From NCBI RefSeq assembly GCF_001293395.1, contig NW_015438361.1:1421950-1485949 (forward strand): a stretch of DNA of 64,000 bases, given 5' to 3'. Positions 26,466-34,855 of this stretch are shown in pieces; positions within the stretch are counted from its first letter, which is position 1, and each line of letters opens with the position of its first letter. A program made the translations under genes and the position numbers. Below the pieces are notes generated by a model. That model worked only from the letters and a program-made list of their open reading frames with translations, was not told the origin of the DNA and ran no database searches. The DNA comes from Leptomonas pyrrhocoris. Lineage: Eukaryota; Euglenozoa; Kinetoplastea; Trypanosomatida; Trypanosomatidae.

Positions 26466-29400
26466 ATGCTGACGAAGTTTGAGGCGCGCTCGTCGCGCGT
26501 GAAGGCGGTGGCGCTGCACAGCAGTGCGACGTGGGTGCTGTGCGGACTGCACAACGGCGCGGTGCAGATCTGGGACTACCGGATGAGCACGTGCGTGGAC
26601 ACGTTCACCGAGCACGTCGGTGCGGTGCGCGGCGCCGACTTCCACGTCAACCAGCCGCTCTTCGTCACCGGCGGCGACGACTACACGGTGAAGGTGTGGA
26701 ACTACAAGCTGCGCCGCTGCCTCTTCACGCTGAATGGGCACATGGACTACGTGCGCACCACCTTCTTCCACCACGAGCAGCCGTGGATCGTGTCGTGCTC
26801 CGACGACTTCACGATCCGGATCTGGAACTGGCAGAGCCGCAAGAGCATCGCGTGCCTGCCGGGGCACAACCACTACGTCATGTGCGCGCAGTTCCACCCC
26901 TTCAACGACCTGGTGGTGTCCGGCAGCCTGGACAAGACGGTGCGTGTGTGGGACATCTCGGCGCTGCGGCACCGCAAGGAGGAGGTGGGCATCACGCAGG
27001 ACCTGCTGGGCACCACGGACGTGGTGGTGCGCTACGAGCTGGAGGGCCACGACAAGGGCGTCAACTGGGTCGCCTTCCACCCGTGCGGCGAGCTGCTGCT
27101 GTCCGCGGCGGACGACCGCACGGTGCGGCTGTGGACCATGTCGGGGTCGTCCTGCTACGTGTCGCGCACCTTCACCGGGCACTCCAGCAACGTCTGCTGC
27201 GCCGTCTTCTACAAGAACGACTACGTCGTGTCCTGCGGCGAGGATCGCACGGTGCGCGTGGTGCACATGTCGTCCGGTGCGGCCGTGCAGACCTTCCGCC
27301 GCGAGGTGGAGCGCTACTGGATCATGACGTGCGACCCGGTGCACAACCTGCTCGCCACTGGCCACGACGCCGGCCTGCAGGTGTTCAAGCTGACGCGCGA
27401 GCGGCCGGCGTGCGCGATCCACAACGCGACGCAGCTCTACTACACGCACGACAACAAGCTGCACATGTACAACTTCGACACCGAGGCGCTGACGTCGTGC
27501 ACGGTGAACTACCAGTTCTACCCGCCGACGCGGCTGTCGTGCTGCCCGGCGACGGGCGGCGTGGTGCTGTCGTACGTCGGCGGCGGTCCGCGGCTGGAGT
27601 GGATCGCGTCGCCGGCGCCGGGTGGGACGTGCACCGTGGCGGCGACGGTGAGGGGCGTGGACGGCGTCTTCTTCGGCGGCCACAAGTTCGCCTACGTGGA
27701 TCCAAACGGCAAGCTGTGCCTGCACAACCTCGGCAAGGCCGCCGCGAAGCCGCTGCAGACGGACGTGTCGTGCAGCCGCGTCTTCCCGGGGCCGGTGGGC
27801 TGCGTGCTGTGCCTGTGCGAGGACAAGATCCACATGTACCAGGTGGCGCAGCACGGCGCCGTGGCCGAGGCGACGGTGCCCGGCGTGCGCTACGCGGTGT
27901 GGGACAAGGACTTCAACAAGGTCGCGCTCATCGCCAAGAACGCCGTGACGGTGCTGACGAAGCGGCTCAAGCTCATCGCCTCCGTCGCCGAGTCGTCCGC
28001 GCGCATCAAGTCCGTCGCCTTTGATGAGACGCGCGACGTGATGTACTTCACCACGTCGGACCACCTCAAGTACTGCTACCTGCGCAACGGCGAGACGAGC
28101 ACGATCAGCACGCTGAAGAACGTCGTGTACCTGGTGCGCGCCGTGGGCGACACCATCTACGTGCTCACGCGCGACGGCCGCGTGCTGCGCAAGGAGCTGG
28201 ACAACGCGGAGCTGAACTTCAAGCTGAAGCTGCAGCAGCAGTCCTACCGCGACCTCATCCGCATCATGCGCCAGGGCAAGCTGCGCGGCCAGGCGCTGGT
28301 GGGCTACCTGCACAAGCACGGCCACTCGGAGATCGCGCTGCACTTCGTCAGCGACGCGCTCACGCGCTTCAACCTCGCCGTCGAGTGCGGTGCGCTGGAC
28401 ATCGCCAAGGCCACCGCGGTGGAGCTGAACCAGCCGGCCATCTGGCGCCGCCTGGCCGACACCGCCACCCGCTTCGGCGACATCCAGCTCGCGCAGTTTG
28501 CCAGCGCCAAGGCCGGCAACTACTACGCCTCCGGCCTCCTCGCGCTGCTCACCGGCAACACCGCCTCCATCGCCAGCCTGGTGGACACCACGCGCGACGA
28601 CAACTTCCGCCTGCAATACGGCATGTACGTCGACGACGTGCGGCAGCGGGTGGACATCCTGTGCCGTGCGAACCAGCTCCCGCTCGCCTACGTGACGGCC
28701 AAGTCGCACGGGCTGGCGGACGTGGCGGAGCAGGTGCTGGCGAAGATGGAGCCGGCGGTGGCGGCGCGCGTGCAGGCGCAGCCGTGCCACTCTGTGGCGC
28801 CGCGCCGCGCAGTGGAGCCGGCGACGGAGAACTGGCCGATGCTGCAGGTCGAGGAGTCGGTGTTTGCGCGGCTGCTGAAGGAGCCGGGGCAGCTGGACGC
28901 GATGGCGGAGCCGGAGGTAGACGAGGAGGTCGCCGCCGGCGCGGGCTGGGACGACGACGAGGACGCGGACGCGGCGGCTCTGCCGCACGGCACGCACGGC
29001 GGGGGTGCGGCGCTCGCCGACGGTGAGGGCGCGGAGAGCGGCGGGTGGGACGACGACCTGGACATCGACCTCCCCACGGCGCTGCCGCCCACCAGCGGCG
29101 CCGCCGGCGCGGGCAGCAGCGGCTACGTGGTGCCGCGCGAGTTCCCGCCCATCACGCAGGCGTGGACGGACGCCTACACGCAGCCCGCCTTCCATGTCGC
29201 CGCCGGCTCCTTCGCGACGGCGCTGCGCCTGCTGCAGCGGCAGATCGGCCTGGTCGACCCGGCGCCGCTGCGGCCGTACATGCTGCAGCTGTGGGCCGCC
29301 GTGAACGCGTGTCGCCCGGCGGCGTGTGGGCCGTCGGCCGTCTTCCCGCTCTCCGCGCAGCCGCCGGAGCGCGAGATGGAGGCGCGCCACGCACCCGCGC

Positions 29401-30059
29401 TGCCGGACCTGATGCCGGTGCTCGCCGAGAAGCTGCGCGTCGGCTACCAGCTCTTCGTCGAGGGCAAGTTCGCCGAGGCGCTCGACGCCTTCCAGAGCAT
29501 CCTGCACCAGGCCGTCGTGACGGTGGTGAGGGACGACCAGCAGAAGGCCACGCTGCGCGAGATCATGGCGGTGGCGCCGGAGTACGTGCGCGCGCTGGCG
29601 CTGCAGCTGCACCTGCGCACCCTCAGCGCGTCCTCCGTCGAGGCCCTGCAGCTGGCGCTGTACTTCACGCACTTCCGCCTCCACCGCGCCCACCTCACGC
29701 TGGCGCTCTCCCAGGCCATGAGCAAGGCCTACAAGCAGCGGAACTTCAAGACGGCCGCCGGGGTGGCGCGCCGCCTGCTGGAGCAGGACCCGCCCAAGAA
29801 CAAGGCGCAGCAGGCTGCCGCCATCGTCGCGGAGGCGGACCGCAATCCCACCAACGCCGTCGAGATCGACTACGACGAGCGCAACCCCTTCATCATGTGC
29901 TCCGTCACCTACAAGCCCATGTACAAGGGCGTCACCGAGCCGGTGCGGTGCAGCTACTGCCTGTCGCCGGCAGACCCCGCGTACAAGGGTGCGCTGTGCC
30001 CGGTGTGCAAGGTGGCGAAGATCGGCGTCGACTGCGCGGGACTGGTCAACCGTGCCTAG
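26466..30059 (+). CDS. COPA: Coatomer subunit alpha (alpha-COP), copy A
   Basis: This 1,197-residue protein is close to the family's ~1,220. Residues 1-310 form a WD40 propeller (FHPFNDLVVSGSLDKTVRVWD and similar blades) that binds dilysine cargo signals. A second propeller and an alpha-solenoid follow. An acidic linker (about 814-860, WDDDEDAD) precedes the C-terminal COPI domain (about 890-1197), ending in NPFIMCSVTYKPMYKG and a paired-Cys segment. Alpha-COP is part of the COPI coat for Golgi-to-ER traffic. The frame opens 3 codons earlier without an ATG. Third positions are almost all G or C, which leaves the antisense strand open for over 1,000 codons; that antisense frame is not a gene. 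An identical copy starts at 34856. Confidence 0.93.
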   Translation: MLTKFEARSSRVKAVALHSSATWVLCGLHNGAVQIWDYRMSTCVDTFTEHVGAVRGADFHVNQPLFVTGGDDYTVKVWNYKLRRCLFTLNGHMDYVRTTFFHHEQPWIVSCSDDFTIRIWNWQSRKSIACLPGHNHYVMCAQFHPFNDLVVSGSLDKTVRVWDISALRHRKEEVGITQDLLGTTDVVVRYELEGHDKGVNWVAFHPCGELLLSAADDRTVRLWTMSGSSCYVSRTFTGHSSNVCCAVFYKNDYVVSCGEDRTVRVVHMSSGAAVQTFRREVERYWIMTCDPVHNLLATGHDAGLQVFKLTRERPACAIHNATQLYYTHDNKLHMYNFDTEALTSCTVNYQFYPPTRLSCCPATGGVVLSYVGGGPRLEWIASPAPGGTCTVAATVRGVDGVFFGGHKFAYVDPNGKLCLHNLGKAAAKPLQTDVSCSRVFPGPVGCVLCLCEDKIHMYQVAQHGAVAEATVPGVRYAVWDKDFNKVALIAKNAVTVLTKRLKLIASVAESSARIKSVAFDETRDVMYFTTSDHLKYCYLRNGETSTISTLKNVVYLVRAVGDTIYVLTRDGRVLRKELDNAELNFKLKLQQQSYRDLIRIMRQGKLRGQALVGYLHKHGHSEIALHFVSDALTRFNLAVECGALDIAKATAVELNQPAIWRRLADTATRFGDIQLAQFASAKAGNYYASGLLALLTGNTASIASLVDTTRDDNFRLQYGMYVDDVRQRVDILCRANQLPLAYVTAKSHGLADVAEQVLAKMEPAVAARVQAQPCHSVAPRRAVEPATENWPMLQVEESVFARLLKEPGQLDAMAEPEVDEEVAAGAGWDDDEDADAAALPHGTHGGGAALADGEGAESGGWDDDLDIDLPTALPPTSGAAGAGSSGYVVPREFPPITQAWTDAYTQPAFHVAAGSFATALRLLQRQIGLVDPAPLRPYMLQLWAAVNACRPAACGPSAVFPLSAQPPEREMEARHAPALPDLMPVLAEKLRVGYQLFVEGKFAEALDAFQSILHQAVVTVVRDDQQKATLREIMAVAPEYVRALALQLHLRTLSASSVEALQLALYFTHFRLHRAHLTLALSQAMSKAYKQRNFKTAAGVARRLLEQDPPKNKAQQAAAIVAEADRNPTNAVEIDYDERNPFIMCSVTYKPMYKGVTEPVRCSYCLSPADPAYKGALCPVCKVAKIGVDCAGLVNRA

Positions 30060-30946
30060 CGTCGCTGCGAGAGCGCGTCAGCTCTCCCGCCGCCTGCGAG
30101 CCCACTGGGCTGTGGCCGTCGCCGCGGTGGTGGCGTCGACGCAAACTCGCTCTACGCCCCCGTCTCCAAGGTCGGTGATGTTTTCCCCCTTTGCATTGCG
30201 ATTTGGCTCTTTTTACTTTCTGTCCTTTCTCTCCTCTCTTGTTGCGATATCGCGTGTGTCGTGTTGTCTCTCGTTGCGGATGGTGAGTCCGAGCATCGCG
30301 TGTGTCGTGGTTGGCTGGCTCGTGACGTCACCCTTTGGTGTAGCAGTTCTCTGGTCGTTCTGTTGTTTCCTTTTCTACGTCGTGCGGCGGGTGTTCGCAA
30401 GTCCTTCCAGTCACCTGGCCACCTCCTCTGTTGCGCTTTGCGGTGCGTGCGTCCTCCCGGCACGCTACGTGACCGCTCTTTCGTTGCCGTTGCGTGCAGG
30501 GCCGCTCTCTTCCTTTCCCCTTTTCCTTCTGCGTGCTCGGTGCGCGGACTTCCCGTTGCTCCTGAGACTTCGTGGTGGCTTCCTCCTCCCCAAGCGCGGT
30601 GTAGTCGTCGGTAGCACACACACACCCGCCCCCCCCCCCCCTCCTCACGCTCCCCCTTCTATCCACCTCTCTCCCCTGATCCGCCCGCCGCCACCCGTTG
30701 CCAACCTCACACACCGCACACGGCCCTGGCACCGGCAGAAGTAGAAACAACACAGCACAAGTAGCATCGGCGTTGCGGCCGCCGCCTGTGTAGCCGACTG
30801 AGCACCTCGTAGCGTAGTAGGCACGGAGATTAGCTGTTTGTGAGGGACTAGGAGCAGGCGCGCCCGCCTACGTAGCGATAGAGCGCCGCCCGCGGGACGC
30901 ACACGCACACGCAGTAGCGTAGCCGACCCCCCCCCCCCCCGGCATC
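30060..30946. other. Spacer inside copy A with C13 and C14 runs
   Basis: This 887-bp spacer sits between alpha-COP and the small membrane-protein gene. It has T/C-rich stretches and two C runs (30629-30641 and 30927-30940); the second ends 6 nt before the next ATG. Open frames on both strands look like composition artefacts. Confidence 0.4.
30927..30940 (+). repeat. C14 homopolymer just upstream of a start codon
   Basis: Fourteen C end 6 nt before the ATG of the 112-residue protein, so the run would lie in its 5' UTR or at its splice site. The same length occurs in copy B (39317-39330). Confidence 0.9.
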
Positions 30947-31285
30947 ATGACGGGATGGAACCAGAAGATGGCCAAGATGGCCTTTCGGCGGTCGAAGTTC
31001 CGCCGCCTGGCGTGGGGCGACGGCGACCCGTACCCCTACACGCCCCGCGCCACCTTCCGCTACCAGTGGGACGACTGGCCGATGTGGGAGAAGATGTGGC
31101 ACCTGGCCGTGGGCGTGCTGGGTGTGGAGTTCGCCGTGTGGGCGTACTACTCGAAGCTGAACAGCCGCATGGACTGGGCGCGCGAGGAGGCGCTGCGCCG
31201 CATGCGTCTGCGCCGCGAAGCGCAGGAGCTGATGGTGCTGGAGGGTGAGACCTTCACGAGCGACATTCAGCCGGATCGCCACTGA
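30947..31285 (+). CDS. Small single-TM protein, probably mitochondrial, copy A
   Basis: I do not recognise this 112-residue protein. It has a basic, amphipathic N-terminus (KMAKMAFRRSKFRR), an aromatic segment (YQWDDWPMWEKMW), one hydrophobic helix at about 51-69 and a charged helical tail. Size, basic start and single helix resemble supernumerary subunits of mitochondrial respiratory complexes, but that is inference. GC-rich third positions and its place in the duplicated block support it as a real, well-expressed gene. The second copy is identical. Confidence 0.65.
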   Translation: MTGWNQKMAKMAFRRSKFRRLAWGDGDPYPYTPRATFRYQWDDWPMWEKMWHLAVGVLGVEFAVWAYYSKLNSRMDWAREEALRRMRLRREAQELMVLEGETFTSDIQPDRH

Positions 31286-31858
31286 GCCTCCTGAGGAGTT
31301 GGCGCGCCATTGTGCTCTCTTTTCTTTACGCACGGTTTGCATTCCAATTTACGTTGTGTTAGTGTCGCCACAGTAGCGTGTGATCATTCTAGTACGCGAG
31401 CGTTGAAAACCCTCTGTTCTGCGGACTGAACACGACGATCGGCATCGCTATTATGGTGGAGCTGGTAGGCAACGTTGTCTGTTGACTGCTGGTAAAGGTG
31501 GCGCGCGTTGTCTTTTCTGTGGCCTCGGTGCTTTGACGAATCGCAGCGTGTTAGAGTATTGTGGCCCTTTGGCACTCGATTGTCGCGGTCCTCAGACGCT
31601 CGCAGTATCGTCCTTTGCCGCCCCACCCTTCTCTATTTTTCCGCTTTCCTTTTTTCTCGCTTGCGCTTTCGTGTTTCTTTTTGTTGTTCTGAACGCGCCC
31701 ATGAGCTGATTGGGAGCTCCTTCTCTTATCTAGTAGCGCTACCGTTTCGGGAGAGCAACTTTTGTTCTCGTTGGCCTCATATATATATATTTATTTATTT
31801 ATCGACCAATCCCCTGTGTTGCGAGGTGTTCTTTTCCTCTACCATTACCGTTGTTATC
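31286..31858. other. Spacer inside copy A
   Basis: This 573-bp spacer has a long T/C-rich tract (about 31611-31690) suitable as a splice signal and an AT microsatellite (about 31779-31802). An open frame continues upstream of QDPR through this region but has no ATG. Confidence 0.4.
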
Positions 31859-32548
31859 ATGAAGAGCGTACTTCTTATTGGTGCTCGCGGAGGGCTTGGC
31901 CGCGCCGTTGCGAGCGCGTTTAGGGAAGACAAGTGGTCCGTCATCGCTATTGATCAAAGTGTCACCGCTGCTTCCAACGACGGGTGCCATCTTGTCAGTG
32001 CGAAGAGTTCCATCGAGGAGCTACAACAGGCGTACCTTGCTGCCGTGGCCGGCGCTAAACTGAACGCAGTGATCAACGTCGCGGGTGGGTGGGCGGGGGG
32101 CTCCATCGCAGATACCAGCACAGCAGCAGCAGCGGAGCTCATGCTGCGCCAGTCACTTTTTTCCTCCTTCGCCGCTGCGCATGTGTTCAGCAAGTATGGG
32201 CAAGAGGGCGGACTGCTGCTTCTCACTGGAGCCGCTGCGGCTGTCGGCCCCACGCCAGGGATGATTGGATATGGTACTGCGAAGAGCGCCGTGCACTTCG
32301 TGTGTCAGTCGATTGCATCTGATCCCGCCACTATCCCGCCCAAGGCCAGTGTAGTGTCGATTCTTCCCTCCGTGCTGGACACGCCTGCAAACCGCAATGC
32401 CATGCCGGACGCGGACCGCAGCACCTGGACGCCTCTCGACGACGTTGCGCGCCAGATCCTTGCGTGGAGTAATGGCGGCGGGAGACCGGAGAGTGGATCG
32501 TTGGTGAGAGTTGTCACAGATTCCAAGGGTACTCGCTATATCGTCTAG
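31859..32548 (+). CDS. QDPR: Quinonoid dihydropteridine reductase (QDPR), copy A
   Basis: This 229-residue short-chain dehydrogenase has the NADH-binding Gly motif GARGGLG at residues 8-14, the VAGGWAGG segment characteristic of QDPR, and a catalytic Tyr-x3-Lys in GMIGYGTAKSAVH. PSVLDTPANRNAMPDAD and STWTPLDD also match the human enzyme closely. It regenerates tetrahydrobiopterin from quinonoid dihydrobiopterin using NADH. Trypanosomatids salvage pterins, and QDPR keeps the reduced pool. Third positions are less GC-biased than in neighbouring alpha-COP and beta7. From memory, QDPR genes form a tandem array in Leishmania major, which this duplication parallels. Confidence 0.93.
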   Translation: MKSVLLIGARGGLGRAVASAFREDKWSVIAIDQSVTAASNDGCHLVSAKSSIEELQQAYLAAVAGAKLNAVINVAGGWAGGSIADTSTAAAAELMLRQSLFSSFAAAHVFSKYGQEGGLLLLTGAAAAVGPTPGMIGYGTAKSAVHFVCQSIASDPATIPPKASVVSILPSVLDTPANRNAMPDADRSTWTPLDDVARQILAWSNGGGRPESGSLVRVVTDSKGTRYIV

Positions 32549-33408
32549 AGTGCAGCTTTTCTGGGGAGGATGGTGGACGCAACTTCCAAGGTACCATGAA
32601 AACACGGAGGCACATGACGTGTAGCTGTAAAGCGATAAAGCGTCCCGTGGCTCTACCAACGGCGTCTGGGCTCTGGGTCACGCCCCGAAAACTTGGAAGA
32701 TGCTTACACGTGATCTTGCGTGGACAAGCGTAACACACTTGATGAGAAGTGCAACGTGCGCTAAAGTCGAGATCACTACGCTCACAGCTCGGTCAGGCAA
32801 GCTCATTGTTGCCAATGCTTTCTGGGATTATCAAAAGGAGAACGGTGATAGATGAAGACGGTTGGAAACGCAAAGAAACGCTTGTTTCCAACACTCTTTC
32901 AAGTTAATCTCACGCGCTATGCCCCCTTCGCGCCAGAAATATATATCGTATTTAGTCCCTTCTCCATTCGTTCAGCAGATGTACTCCACTGCAGCGTTTT
33001 CGTGCTTCTTCCCGTCATACGGTGACTCGAATGATGTGCCCTCTCTGGGCGAACCGACACCGCCACAATCCAGGACGGAATGCTTCCTTTTTCTCCGCGC
33101 GTGGCGTTGACATCTCTTCTCTCCCATTGCACCATTTGTTCTTTTTACAGCTTCCATTCATCACACTGTCGGTATTCTCGTCGAAGTCTTGGACCATCGC
33201 TGTCTTCCTCATTGCATAGTTAAAAAAAAAGGCTGATCCCTTATCGACAATTTGCGAACGACACGAAAAAGTCTCCTCGCCAACGCCGCGGTTCTCCACT
33301 TGCTGCCCACGCACAAACACGCACACCGCTGTGCTGCCTACCGACGCAATCTGCGCTCACACACTCTTCTCTCCTTTCCCTTTCTACCGCTTTTGTGGCA
33401 GCTGAAAA
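32549..33408. other. Spacer inside copy A with strong acceptor
   Basis: This 860-bp spacer has a C/T tract (33362-33395) ending in AG at 33400-33401, predicting a 7-nt 5' UTR for the proteasome gene. No supported ORF is seen. Confidence 0.45.
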
Positions 33409-34071
33409 ATGGCGTCGGGTGGATCGGTGATTGCGGTCAAGTACAACGGCGGCGTCCTGATGGCGTGCGACACGCTGCTGTCCTACGGCTCCCTCGCCAA
33501 GTGGCCGAACATCCCGCGCGTCAAGCTGCTGGGCAGCCACTCCGCCGTGTGCGCCACGGGCGACTACGCGGACTTCCAGATGATGGCGAAGCAGGTGGAG
33601 GACAACATCGAGCGCCAGAAGCTGTACCACAACGTAGACGAGCTGTGCCCGAACGAGGTGTTCAGCTACCTGCACCGCTCCATCTACTCCAAGCGCTGCG
33701 ACTTCGAGCCGTGCCTGTGCCAGATGGTCTTCATCGGCAGCCGCTTCGGTCAGTCCTTCCTGGCCGGCGTGGACGACGTGGGCACGCGCTGGGAGGACGA
33801 CTGCATCGCCACCGGCTACGGCGGCCACATCGCACTTCCGTTGCTACGCCAGGCGCTGGAGAAGAAGCCGGATGGCCTGACGCGGTTCGAGGCGGAACAG
33901 CTGCTGAAGGACTGCCTCCGAGTGCTGTTTTACCGCGAGTGCCGCGCCATCAACAAGTTCCAGATCGCCGATGCCTGCGGCGACTCGGTGCGCATCAGCG
34001 ACCCCTTCGACGTGGACACAAACTGGGAGCTGGAGGGCTACCGCTTCGAGAAGACGGCCATCATTCGTTAG
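33409..34071 (+). CDS. PSMB4: 20S proteasome subunit beta7 (PSMB4 type), copy A
   Basis: This 220-residue protein is an N-terminal-nucleophile-fold beta subunit. GGSVIAVKYNGGVLMACDTLLSYGSLAKWPNI aligns with the SVIAVKFEGGV and SYGSLARFRNI segments of PSMB4; SGDYADFQ appears as TGDYADFQ; RVLFYRECRAINKFQIA matches VLYYRDARSYNRFQIA. There is no catalytic Thr1, as expected for an inactive beta7 subunit, and almost no propeptide (four residues precede the first strand). It forms part of the beta rings of the 20S core. Its stop codon lies 5 nt before the edge of the duplicated block, so its 3' UTR differs from that of the second copy. Confidence 0.9.
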   Translation: MASGGSVIAVKYNGGVLMACDTLLSYGSLAKWPNIPRVKLLGSHSAVCATGDYADFQMMAKQVEDNIERQKLYHNVDELCPNEVFSYLHRSIYSKRCDFEPCLCQMVFIGSRFGQSFLAGVDDVGTRWEDDCIATGYGGHIALPLLRQALEKKPDGLTRFEAEQLLKDCLRVLFYRECRAINKFQIADACGDSVRISDPFDVDTNWELEGYRFEKTAIIR

Positions 34072-34076
34072 TGACG

Positions 34077-34852
34077 TGTTTTGCTAGGGTCGTGTAAAAC
34101 GCACGAATTCTAGGAAGAGGTCTAATTTGTTTGGTGTATTTCCCTTTGCAAACGCAGCTTCCATTTGCCTTGGTTTCGTGTTCGATGTCGCACAAGTCCA
34201 CCACGCTCAATTGAAAGCTGTAAACGCTGATTATTTTTTAGCGTACCCTTTTTTTCTCCCTCTGTGGTGCATTGCGTTGATACTGTGCTCAGAAGGACGT
34301 CTGCGCTGCGGACCTCAGTTGCTGCACTTTTGTCCTCCATTATGACATTTCCACCGTTCTTTGCATGCCCCGCCGCTTTCTTCTTTCCCAACATATCAGC
34401 TTTGGTTATTTCGTAACCGCGAAGCTCTTTTGCTAAGGAATTGGTTTGCTTTACGGAACTCCTTTCGGTAACGCATCCCGCCAAAAAAGTTTCCGTTGTT
34501 TGTGTTCGTGTGTGCTCTTTTCCGGCTTGCAGTGGAGAGGTAAGAAGAACCGCATCACCTCATGTGACCCGGCGTTTGACACTGTTCATGTCAATCGTAC
34601 AAACGCGTACACAAGAAAACCGTTGCTTGCAACAACTCATTAGCAGGCCCTATTTTGCTGACTTGCTGACGTTGTTCATTGATCGTTATCTAGTTTGGAA
34701 AAACTGTTTGTTGGAAGACCAGAAACTGGTAGCTCGAACCGCCTTCGACAGTAGTTTGTTATCTGTCATCCCAAATAATAACTTGTGTACTTCGTCAATT
34801 CTGCTTACTAAACCAGACATCATTTACAGTTCAGCATTTTGAGAAGAGACAG
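34077..34852. other. Unique 776-bp spacer between the two copies
   Basis: This spacer resembles neither the left flank (25909-26462) nor the right flank (from 42467) by eye. It supplies the 3' UTR for beta7 copy A and the upstream region for alpha-COP copy B. T-rich tracts occur at about 34226-34260. An open frame of 133 codons at 34441 has no ATG and no recognisable content. Confidence 0.6.
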
Positions 34853-34855
34853 AAA

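Larger units (their letters stand above)
26463..34076 (+). repeat. Four-gene duplicated block, copy A (7,614 bp)
   Basis: This block is matched by 34853-42466 at an offset of 8,390 bp. Every stretch I compared, all open frames on both strands, and both C homopolymers are identical. The match begins 3 nt before the alpha-COP ATG and ends 5 nt after the beta7 stop codon. The four genes run alpha-COP, small one-TM protein, QDPR, proteasome beta7. Confidence 0.9.

Noticed and set aside
26433-29693. A 1,086-codon open frame on the minus strand opposite alpha-COP (also 34820-38083)
   Set aside because: Extreme G/C use at third positions of alpha-COP removes antisense stops. The product is Arg/Val/His-rich without domains, and no other minus-strand gene exists in the window.
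31508-31858. A 117-codon N-terminal extension of QDPR (and the same in copy B)
   Set aside because: No ATG starts it, it crosses a polypyrimidine tract, and the 229-residue product already has the full QDPR length.
34441-34842. Open frame in the unique spacer between the copies
   Set aside because: It begins at TTG, shows non-coding composition and has no recognisable content.
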